Assembly (NCBI GenBank): GCA_947177085.1
Contig: CAMWTD010000164.1
Span: forward strand, 1 to 5,160
Length of the DNA: 5,160 nucleotides
Source: an uncultured Desulfovibrio sp.
GTDB taxonomy: Bacteria; Desulfobacterota; Desulfovibrionia; Desulfovibrionales; Desulfovibrionaceae
Direction of reading: 5' to 3'
The notes below the pieces were generated by a model, which did not search any database, was not told the DNA's origin, and saw only the letters and a program-made list of their open reading frames with translations. Made by a program: the position numbers and the translations under genes. The stretch's first letter is position 1, and each line of letters begins with the position of its first letter. Below are positions 1 to 4,940 of the stretch, piece by piece.

Positions 1-140
1 GAAAGATAGGGCTCGCCAGAAAGCCGCGTCTGCCCGGCGTGCGCCGTGGCCGCATACACATAGGCGTGCTGGATGAGCTCAAGATTGGCGTTCTTGTTGT
101 TTTCCGAAACCTTGTCCAGAACTTCCTGGATGCGGATCAT
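1..140 (-). CDS. relA/spoT: RelA/SpoT family (p)ppGpp synthetase/hydrolase, N-terminal fragment (cut by window edge)
   Basis: Reading the minus strand from an ATG at 140-138 gives 46 complete codons that stay open to the window edge. The peptide begins MIRIQEVLDKVSENN and continues with ELIQHAYVYAATAHAGQTR and SGEPYL. The pattern AY-x5-AHxGQ-x-R-x-SGEPY is the signature at the beginning of the HD (hydrolase) domain in long RelA/SpoT/Rel proteins; E. coli SpoT has a very similar AHEGQTRSSGEPYI. Family members make and/or degrade the alarmone (p)ppGpp in the cytoplasm during the stringent response. The catalytic HD residues, synthetase domain and TGS/ACT regions lie outside the window, so I cannot say whether it is bifunctional or synthetase-only. 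The start is supported by family alignment; the Shine-Dalgarno is mediocre (a G run about 5-9 bases upstream). The gene is divergent from the exported-protein gene at 404. Family assignment is firm; the exact symbol is not. Confidence 0.9.
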   Translation of the reverse strand, partial: MIRIQEVLDKVSENNKNANLELIQHAYVYAATAHAGQTRLSGEPYL

Positions 141-177
141 GGGGCCCCCGCAGGCTGGAGGATGCGCCAACAGCAAA

Positions 178-208
178 GCGGCGGCCCGAGGTCCTTTTCG
201 GCCGCCGC
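178..208 (-). promoter_or_regulatory. GC-rich hairpin in the relA/spoT leader
   Basis: The arms 178-186 (GCGGCGGCC) and 200-208 (GGCCGCCGC) are perfect 9-bp inverted complements. On the minus strand the stem can gain two more pairs (GA/TC) past a single bulged G, leaving an eight-base loop AAAGGACC. The hairpin lies inside the predicted leader of relA/spoT, between the promoter and the start codon. On that strand it is followed by TTTGCTGTT, a poor U-tract, so it is at best a weak terminator or attenuator. It may instead affect mRNA stability. The structure is visible; its role is unknown. Confidence 0.4.
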
Positions 209-240
209 GCGTGTCGGGCGCAGGTTTGCATCTTTTCCCG

Positions 241-270
241 ACTATGTTCCGACACGGCGCACCTTGTCAA
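241..270 (-). promoter_or_regulatory. Candidate sigma70-type promoter for relA/spoT
   Basis: On the minus strand a perfect -35 box TTGACA (270-265) is followed after 18 bases by CATAGT (246-241), a 4/6 match to TATAAT. Transcription would begin near 234 and give a leader of roughly 95 nt before the ATG at 140. The placement is right for the leftward gene. It is inferred from consensus only; no upstream activator site is evident. Confidence 0.5.
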
Positions 271-303
271 CGGCGCTCGCGCCGCGCGGACGCCGGGCAA
301 ATC

Positions 304-332
304 TTGTCATTGGCGCGCGCAGCGGCTATTCT
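304..332 (+). promoter_or_regulatory. Candidate sigma70-type promoter for the exported-protein gene
   Basis: TTGTCA (304-309, 5/6 to the -35 consensus), a 17-base spacer and TATTCT (327-332, 4/6 to the -10 consensus) give a well-spaced promoter about 70 bases upstream of the ATG at 404. A start near 339 would give a leader of about 65 nt. It sits beside, and points away from, the predicted relA/spoT promoter, as expected for two divergent genes. Prediction is from consensus only. Confidence 0.5.
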
Positions 333-403
333 GGGGCAGGCGCGACAAAGGGCCCCCCGGCCTGTTCCCGCCCGCGCGCCCGAAAACCCCGCAAGGAGAC
401 AAC

Positions 404-952
404 ATGCTCAAGCACATACTCGCCGCAGCCCTCGCCCTCTGCCTGGCCGTTCCCGCGCTGGCCGCGGAAAAAACGGACGAAGCCGCTCAGGGCGTCAAGG
501 CAGCCGAGAAGGCCCCCGAGGCCGCGGAAGCGGCTCCCGCGCCCAAGGGGCCCGAGCAACTGGTCTGCAAGTATTATACTGTCAGTATGCCGGACGACTG
601 GAAGGCCATCATGGCCCCCACGGAAAATCAGGGCATGACCAGCGCCATCTTTGCGCGCACGGCGGGGAGCGCCGTGGTGACGATGGTGGTGGGCCCGCGC
701 GGCGTGGCCGACGGCAAAACCATCGCCGGCATGTTCGCCGAGCAGTTCAAGGCGGAAAAACCCCCGGTGGAAAAGAACGGGCAATATACCTTTTCGTTCA
801 CCCAGCAGGGGATGCCCTGCCAGGCCTGGGTGGGCACGGAAGGCGATGTCTTCATGGTGACGACGGTCACGGGCAACCGCAAGGACGCCCAGACCTTCAT
901 CCGGCAATACGTCAAGAGCGCCGACTACCCCAAGCTGCTGCCGCAGCTCTAG
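404..952 (+). CDS. Exported (periplasmic) protein of unknown function, 182 aa
   Basis: I do not recognise this gene. The start is clear: ATG at 404 with AAGGAG at 393-398, five bases upstream. Residues 1-20 form a signal peptide (K3, hydrophobic Ala/Leu core, then P-A-L-A before AEK), with likely signal peptidase I cleavage after A20. Residues 21-50 are a low-complexity Ala/Glu/Pro/Lys linker. Residues 51-182 look like one small alpha/beta domain, with short beta-like stretches (YYTVSMP, AVVTMVV, YTFSFT, VFMVTTV) and a helical end. The start VSMPDDW is reminiscent of small periplasmic DcrB/PsbP-like domains, but that is only a topology impression. The mature part has two cysteines, C55 and C139, which could form a disulfide. 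There are no obvious catalytic motifs or membrane segments after the signal. The gene appears monocistronic: its own promoter upstream, an intrinsic terminator after it, and lysS convergent. Its codons are GC-ending like those of the neighbours. Confidence 0.85.
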   Translation: MLKHILAAALALCLAVPALAAEKTDEAAQGVKAAEKAPEAAEAAPAPKGPEQLVCKYYTVSMPDDWKAIMAPTENQGMTSAIFARTAGSAVVTMVVGPRGVADGKTIAGMFAEQFKAEKPPVEKNGQYTFSFTQQGMPCQAWVGTEGDVFMVTTVTGNRKDAQTFIRQYVKSADYPKLLPQL

Positions 953-956
953 TCGG
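921..956. repeat. Nested inverted repeat spanning the stop codon of the exported-protein gene
   Basis: The outer arms CCGACTA (921-927) and TAGTCGG (950-956) are perfect 7-bp complements. Between them AGCTGC (933-938) and GCAGCT (943-948) are perfect 6-bp complements with a four-base loop. Together they make a hairpin interrupted by an asymmetric 5x1 internal loop, and the stop TAG (950-952) lies within the right arm. Neither strand has a U-run after it, so it is not an intrinsic terminator. It may protect the 3' end of one of the two convergent transcripts, or be chance. Confidence 0.4.
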
Positions 957-967
957 GGCTGGTACAT

Positions 968-999
968 GGGCGCGGCGGCATATCCGTCGCGCCCTTTCT
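968..999 (+). terminator. Rho-independent terminator downstream of the exported-protein gene
   Basis: An 11-bp stem with a single G-U pair (968-978 with 984-994), a five-base loop CATAT and a following TTTCT (995-999) forms a convincing intrinsic terminator 15 bases after the stop at 952. On the minus strand the same hairpin would have an A-C mismatch and no U-tract (ATGTACC follows), so it would serve the convergent lysS transcript poorly, although some bidirectional use is possible. No other lysS terminator is visible within the short 953-1009 gap. Confidence 0.75.
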
Positions 1000-1009
1000 G
1001 AGGGATGTG

Positions 1010-2611
1010 TCAGGATGCCTGAAACTCGGGCCTGAGCAACGGGAAAAGGATGACCTCCCTGATGGAGGGCGAGTCCGTGAGCAACATGACCAGGCGATCG
1101 ATGCCCACGCCCTGCCCGGCCGCCGGCGGCATCCCGTATTCGAGGGCGCGCAGGTAATCCTCGTCCATGCTGTGCGCCTCGTCGTCGCCGGCCTCGCGCT
1201 CGCGCTTCTGCTCCTCAAAGCGCAAGCGCTGATCCACGGGATCGTTGAGCTCGGAAAAGGCATTGGCGAGCTCGCGCCCGGTGATAAAGAGCTCATAGCG
1301 GTCCGTTATTTCCGGACGGGCGTCGTTGCGGCGGGAGAGCGGCGAGATTGCCGTGGGGTAATGATAGATGAAGTGCGGCTGGATGAGCTTGTCTTCCACA
1401 TCCAGGTCGAAGAGTTTGGCCTGGAGCTTTTCGAGACACTCGTTTTCGAGGATCTTTTCGCCCCGCTCGCGGATATAGGCTTTTACCTTATTGTAATCGT
1501 TGTAAAATTCCGGCTGGTGGCCGCCAATCTTGGTGAGCGAGTCATAAAAGCTCATGCGGTGCCAATGGCCCGGCGTGAGGTCGATCTCCTCGCCCTGGTA
1601 GGTAATGACCGTGCTGCCGCAGGCCTTGTGGGCAATGTGGGCGAAGAGCCGCTCCGTGAAGTCCATGAGGTCTTCAAAGGTGGCATACGCCCAGTAGAAT
1701 TCACACATGGTGAATTCCGGATTGTGGCGCGTATCGATGCCCTCGTTGCGGAAATTGCGGTTGAGCTCAAAGACCTTTTCAAAGCCGCCCACAAGCAGGC
1801 GCTTCAGGTAGAGCTCCGGCGCTATGCGCAAGAACAGCTCCAGGTCGAGGGCGTTGTGGTGCGTCTTGAAGGGCTTGGCCGTGGCCCCGCCCGCAATGGG
1901 CTGCATGATGGGCGTTTCCACCTCCATGAAGCCGTGCTCTTCCATGAAGCGTCGGAACTCCCGCACGATGAGGCTGCGTTTCAGGAAGATCTCGCGGCTG
2001 CGCGGCGTGACGATGAGATCCACATAGCGCTGGCGGTAGCGCGTCTCCATGTCCTTCAAGCCGTGATACTTTTCGGGCAGGGGCCGCATGGAGCGCGTGA
2101 GGAGGCGCAAGCTGCGACAGGCGATGGTCAGCTCGCCCGTCTTGGTGCGGAAAAGATGGCCGGAAACGCCCACAATGTCGCCCACGTCGAGCTTCTTGAC
2201 GATCTTGTAGGTTGCCTCGTCCAGATATTCGCGCGAGGCATAGCACTGGATGCTGCCGCTCTGGTCCATGAGGTGGAAGAAAGCCACCTTGCCGAAGGAC
2301 CGGAGCGAGACGATGCGCCCGGCGATGGCGAACACATCTTCCGTTGCTTCCAGCGCTTCGCCCTCGAGAGCGCCGAATTTCTCCAGCACCCAGGCGATGG
2401 AGTGTTCCTTGCGGAAATTGTTGGGAAAGAGCGGCGTGCCCCCGTCCAAAAGGTCGCAGGCCTTGGTGACGCGGTTCTTGATGACTTCGTTGAGCTCGTT
2501 TTTGCTGGCGAAGCTTTCGAGCATGGGCATGAAATAGGCCGTATGCGGCGACTTGGTGCCCAGCTTGACCACAGGCTTCGCGCTCTTTTTCCTTTGTTCC
2601 CGATCGTCCAC
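1010..2611 (-). CDS. lysS: Lysine--tRNA ligase (class II LysRS)
   Basis: This cytoplasmic enzyme charges tRNA-Lys with lysine using ATP. Numbering from the GTG at 2611 gives 533 aa. An OB-fold anticodon-binding domain is visible around residues 90-170 (GRIVSLRSFGKVAFFHLMD). The linker HGLKDMETRYRQRYVDL (183-199) leads to class II motif 1 (about 213-237, with VETPIMQP), then RIAPELYLKRL, motif 2 (287-309, FRNEGIDTRHNPEFT) and motif 3 near the C-terminus (499-512, GQGVGIDRLVMLLT). ELNDPVDQR (454-462) is also LysRS-typical. All catalytic motifs are intact and the end (LLRPEFQAS) is where the family ends. GTG 2611 is chosen because AAGGGGG lies seven bases upstream and codons farther upstream (ACA TCA AGG GCA) look non-coding. 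An internal ATG at 2524 matches the usual family N-terminus (MLESFA...), giving 504 aa, but has no good ribosome site; the GTG adds 29 mostly basic residues. An upstream in-frame GTG at 2674 seems unlikely. The gene is divergent from ftsH and convergent with the exported-protein gene. Confidence 0.95.
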   Translation of the reverse strand: MDDREQRKKSAKPVVKLGTKSPHTAYFMPMLESFASKNELNEVIKNRVTKACDLLDGGTPLFPNNFRKEHSIAWVLEKFGALEGEALEATEDVFAIAGRIVSLRSFGKVAFFHLMDQSGSIQCYASREYLDEATYKIVKKLDVGDIVGVSGHLFRTKTGELTIACRSLRLLTRSMRPLPEKYHGLKDMETRYRQRYVDLIVTPRSREIFLKRSLIVREFRRFMEEHGFMEVETPIMQPIAGGATAKPFKTHHNALDLELFLRIAPELYLKRLLVGGFEKVFELNRNFRNEGIDTRHNPEFTMCEFYWAYATFEDLMDFTERLFAHIAHKACGSTVITYQGEEIDLTPGHWHRMSFYDSLTKIGGHQPEFYNDYNKVKAYIRERGEKILENECLEKLQAKLFDLDVEDKLIQPHFIYHYPTAISPLSRRNDARPEITDRYELFITGRELANAFSELNDPVDQRLRFEEQKREREAGDDEAHSMDEDYLRALEYGMPPAAGQGVGIDRLVMLLTDSPSIREVILFPLLRPEFQAS

Positions 2612-2618
2612 GCTCAAG

Positions 2619-2625
2619 CCCCCTT
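2619..2625 (-). promoter_or_regulatory. Ribosome binding site that decides the lysS start
   Basis: On the minus strand AAGGGGG can pair along all seven positions with the anti-Shine-Dalgarno UUCCUCC (one G-U pair) and sits seven bases before the GTG at 2611. The competing ATGs at 2530 and 2524 are preceded by pyrimidine-rich sequence with no comparable site. This favours the GTG start of lysS. Confidence 0.55.
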
Positions 2626-2694
2626 CCGTCTCCCCTGCCCTTGATGTGGGCGGCCACAGACTGCCGCTTTCCACTTCCTCGCGGAAAGTAGGCC

Positions 2695-2723
2695 ACGGTA
2701 TGCCATTCGTATCGGAGCGTCAA
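2695..2723 (-). promoter_or_regulatory. Candidate promoter for lysS
   Basis: On the minus strand TTGACG (2723-2718, 5/6 to -35) is followed after 17 bases by TACCGT (2700-2695), only a 3/6 match to -10. A start near 2688 would give a leader of about 77 nt to the GTG at 2611. The spacing and position fit lysS, but the -10 is weak, so this is a tentative call. The -35 overlaps a short inverted repeat described separately. Confidence 0.35.
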
Positions 2724-2728
2724 GACGC
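2717..2728. repeat. GCGTC-AA-GACGC inverted repeat over the lysS -35 region
   Basis: Five-base arms GCGTC (2717-2721) and GACGC (2724-2728) are exact complements around AA. The repeat covers the candidate lysS -35 hexamer and lies about 15 bases upstream of the candidate ftsH -35, in the middle of the divergent control region. Position and symmetry would suit a small dimeric regulator, but the arms are short and could be chance in GC-rich DNA. Confidence 0.3.
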
Positions 2729-2742
2729 CCCGCCGGGAGCCA

Positions 2743-2770
2743 TTGCCAAGAACCGGAAGAATATTATATG
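2743..2770 (+). promoter_or_regulatory. Candidate promoter for ftsH-folP
   Basis: TTGCCA (2743-2748, 5/6 to -35) is followed after 16 bases by TATATG (2765-2770, 4/6 to -10), within the only AT-rich patch of this intergenic region (2760-2770). Transcription near 2777 would give a leader of about 120 nt before the ftsH start. I found no clear heat-shock (sigma32-type) promoter, although ftsH is often heat-induced. Confidence 0.45.
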
Positions 2771-2791
2771 GAAAGGGACTTGCCCCCAGGG

Positions 2792-2801
2792 GGCGGCCGC
2801 C
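2792..2801. repeat. Palindrome GGCGGCCGCC, copy upstream of ftsH
   Basis: This perfect 10-bp palindrome occurs in the ftsH leader and again at 4954-4963, fifteen bases past the ftsH stop. It shares bases with the left arm of the leader hairpin at 2795-2838. It may simply reflect GC-rich sequence. Confidence 0.35.
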
Positions 2802-2838
2802 GCTCACACGCGCAAAAGGCGTTGTCGCCGCGGCGGCC
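2795..2838 (+). promoter_or_regulatory. Large GC-rich hairpin in the ftsH leader
   Basis: Arms 2795-2803 (GGCCGCCGC) and 2830-2838 (GCGGCGGCC) form a perfect 9-bp GC stem enclosing 26 bases, inside which ACGC (2808-2811) and GCGT (2819-2822) can form a small inner stem. A second hairpin follows at 2857-2862/2868-2873 (6 bp, loop GAGTG). Both precede the ftsH Shine-Dalgarno at 2887-2891 and do not cover it, so a simple RNA thermometer is not indicated. There is no U-run, so it is not an obvious terminator. It could affect mRNA stability or be Rho-related. Confidence 0.35.
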
Positions 2839-2886
2839 ACATTCCGCGTGGACAGGCGCGCCGAGTGGGCGCGACCAAATGGCAAC

Positions 2887-2891
2887 GGAGG
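2887..2891 (+). promoter_or_regulatory. Shine-Dalgarno that decides the ftsH start (TTG at 2897)
   Basis: GGAGG lies five bases before the TTG at 2897-2899. It falls inside what would be codons 3-5 of an ATG start at 2879, which has no clear ribosome site of its own. Translation from the TTG yields MNQFSRNLMLW, matching the usual MN-FSRNL-type start of FtsH in related bacteria. Confidence 0.7.
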
Positions 2892-2896
2892 CAGTA

Positions 2897-4939
2897 TTGA
2901 ACCAGTTCAGCCGCAACCTGATGCTTTGGGCGGCGATCGTCCTGGCGATGGTGATGCTTTTCAATATGTTCCAGCAGCCCCAGTCCGGGGCGCAGCGGGT
3001 GCCCTTCACGGAATTTCTCACCAAGGTGGATGAAGGGCAGGTGCTCTCCGTGACCATGCAGGGGCAGACCCTCATCGGCAAGACCTCGGACAACAGGAGC
3101 ATCCAGACGTATGCCCCCCAGGATGCGGGCCTTGTCAACCGCCTGATCGAGAAAAAGGTGGAGATCAAGGCCGAGCCGCCGGAAGAATCCCCGTGGTACA
3201 TGACGCTGCTGGTCTCCTGGTTCCCCATGCTTCTGCTCATCGGCGTCTGGGTCTTCTTCATGCGCCAGATGCAGAGCGGCGGCGGCAAGGCGATGAGCTT
3301 CGGGCGCTCGCGGGCGCGGCTCCTCAACCAGGAGAACGCGCGCGTCACCTTCGCCGATGTGGCGGGCGTGGACGAAGCCAAGGAAGAGCTCTCCGAGGTG
3401 GTGGAATTCCTCTCCAATCCCAAAAAGTTCACGCGCCTTGGCGGCCGTATCCCCAAGGGCGTGCTGCTCGTGGGCCCTCCCGGCACGGGCAAGACCCTGC
3501 TTGCGCGTGCCGTGGCGGGCGAGGCCGGGGTGCCCTTCTTTTCCATTTCCGGCTCGGACTTTGTGGAAATGTTCGTGGGCGTCGGCGCTTCGCGCGTGCG
3601 CGACCTTTTCGTGCAGGGCAAGAAAAACGCGCCGTGCCTCATCTTTATTGATGAAATCGACGCCGTGGGCCGCCAGCGCGGCGCTGGCCTTGGCGGCGGC
3701 CATGACGAGCGCGAGCAGACCCTGAACCAGCTCCTTGTGGAAATGGACGGCTTTGAGAGCAACGAGGGCGTCATCCTTATCGCGGCCACCAACAGGCCGG
3801 ACGTGCTGGACCCGGCGCTGTTGCGCCCCGGCCGCTTTGACCGCCAGGTGGTCGTCCCCACGCCCGATTTGCGGGGGCGTCGGCGCATCCTCGAAGTCCA
3901 CACCAAGCGCACCCCCCTTGACCCCGGCGTGGACCTCGATGTGCTGGCCCGCGGCACGCCGGGCTTTTCGGGCGCCGACCTTGAGAACCTGGTCAACGAG
4001 GCGGCCCTGCAGGCGGCCAAGCTCAACCAAAACCGCCTCGATATGCGCGATTTCGAGTTCGCCAAGGACAAGGTCCTCATGGGGCGCGAGCGCCGCAGCC
4101 TCATCCTTTCCGACGAGGAAAAGCGCATCACCGCCTACCACGAAGGCGGCCACGCCCTTGCGGCCCGACTTTTGCCCGGTTCCGACCCGGTGCACAAGGT
4201 CACCATCATCCCCCGGGGCCGCGCCCTCGGCGTGACCATGCAGCTCCCCGAGGAGGATCGCCATGGCTATTCGCGCACCTATCTGCGCAACAACCTTGTG
4301 GTGCTTCTCGGCGGCCGGGTGGCCGAGGAGCTCATCCTCGACGACATCACGACTGGCGCCTCCAACGACATTGAGCGGGTCACGCGCATGGCGCGCAAGA
4401 TGGTCTGCGAATGGGGCATGAGCGAGGCCATCGGCACGCTCTCCATCGGCGAGACCGGGGAGGAGGTCTTCATCGGCCGCGAATGGGTGCAAAACAAGAA
4501 CTTCAGCGAGGACACGGCGCGCCTCGTGGATGCCGAGGTCAAGCGCATCGTGGAGGAAGCCCACGCGCGCTGCCGCAAGCTGCTGGAGGACAATGCCGAC
4601 ACCCTGCACCGCATCGCCCGCGCCCTTCTTGAGCGGGAGACCATCACCGGCGACGACCTCGACCTCCTCATGGAAGGCAAGCCCCTCCCCCCTTTGGAAG
4701 TGAGCGCCGCCTCCTTCCCGGCGGACGGCGCGGTCAAGGGAACAGGCGCGGAAACCAGCCAGGAAACGGACTTCCTGCTCGAGTCGGACGAGGCGGCCAC
4801 GGCCGCCGGGGACGACGCCCGGCGGGAGGATGGGGCCCCGAAGGACGAGCCCGCGCCCGGCGACACGGCGAAAACCCCCGGCGCTGCCGAGGACGCGCCC
4901 GCCCCCGGAGAGGACGGCAAAGGAAAGCCCGGGGAATGA
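2897..4939 (+). CDS. ftsH: ATP-dependent zinc metalloprotease FtsH
   Basis: FtsH is a hexameric inner-membrane AAA+ protease that extracts and degrades misassembled membrane proteins and selected cytosolic regulators. Read from the TTG at 2897 it has 680 aa. A first membrane helix lies at about 8-25, a periplasmic FtsH-ext domain at 26-101 and a second helix at about 102-122. The AAA+ module carries Walker A GPPGTGKT (193-200), pore loop FVG (226-228), Walker B LIFIDEID (248-255) and the second region of homology, TNRPDVLDPALLRPGRFDR (298-316), with R313 and R316 as expected arginine fingers. The M41 peptidase has HEGGH (415-419), with catalytic E416, and the third zinc ligand D491 in TGASNDIERV. 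All key residues are intact. Residues from about 598 to the end are a Pro/Ala/Gly/Asp/Glu-rich, probably disordered tail, making the protein roughly 35 aa longer than E. coli FtsH (about 644). The TTG start rests on GGAGG five bases upstream; an ATG at 2879 would add six residues. folP follows after one base. Confidence 0.97.
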   Translation: MNQFSRNLMLWAAIVLAMVMLFNMFQQPQSGAQRVPFTEFLTKVDEGQVLSVTMQGQTLIGKTSDNRSIQTYAPQDAGLVNRLIEKKVEIKAEPPEESPWYMTLLVSWFPMLLLIGVWVFFMRQMQSGGGKAMSFGRSRARLLNQENARVTFADVAGVDEAKEELSEVVEFLSNPKKFTRLGGRIPKGVLLVGPPGTGKTLLARAVAGEAGVPFFSISGSDFVEMFVGVGASRVRDLFVQGKKNAPCLIFIDEIDAVGRQRGAGLGGGHDEREQTLNQLLVEMDGFESNEGVILIAATNRPDVLDPALLRPGRFDRQVVVPTPDLRGRRRILEVHTKRTPLDPGVDLDVLARGTPGFSGADLENLVNEAALQAAKLNQNRLDMRDFEFAKDKVLMGRERRSLILSDEEKRITAYHEGGHALAARLLPGSDPVHKVTIIPRGRALGVTMQLPEEDRHGYSRTYLRNNLVVLLGGRVAEELILDDITTGASNDIERVTRMARKMVCEWGMSEAIGTLSIGETGEEVFIGREWVQNKNFSEDTARLVDAEVKRIVEEAHARCRKLLEDNADTLHRIARALLERETITGDDLDLLMEGKPLPPLEVSAASFPADGAVKGTGAETSQETDFLLESDEAATAAGDDARREDGAPKDEPAPGDTAKTPGAAEDAPAPGEDGKGKPGE

Positions 4940-4940
4940 T

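Noticed and set aside
431..442. A possible lipoprotein cysteine (C13) in the signal peptide of the exported protein.
   Set aside because: Residues LAL-C lack the small residue needed just before the Cys, and C13 is inside the hydrophobic core; the later ALA site fits signal peptidase I.
73..1035. A 320-codon plus-strand frame crossing the intergenic region and the exported-protein gene.
   Set aside because: It is Arg/Gly/Pro-rich, overlaps the better-supported gene at 404 with its signal peptide and Shine-Dalgarno, and runs through the terminator and into the lysS 3' end.
1007..2644. A 545-codon open frame on the plus strand opposite lysS.
   Set aside because: It is antisense to an intact, motif-complete LysRS. 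Long antisense frames are expected opposite GC-rich genes, and its product has no recognisable motif.
2612..2674. LysRS extension from GTG 2674.
   Set aside because: The GAGGA upstream is too close to the GTG to act as a Shine-Dalgarno, and the codons ACA TCA AGG GCA do not match the gene's codon use.
2763..2768. A perfect TATAAT on the minus strand, a possible second lysS promoter.
   Set aside because: No -35-like hexamer lies 16-18 bases upstream on that strand; the sequences there are CCTGGG/CCCTGG/CCCCTG.
2768..2896. Upstream in-frame extension of FtsH from ATG 2768.
   Set aside because: The 43 extra residues are Arg/Pro/Gly-rich and unlike FtsH, the ATG overlaps the candidate -10 box, and a strong ribosome site points to TTG 2897.
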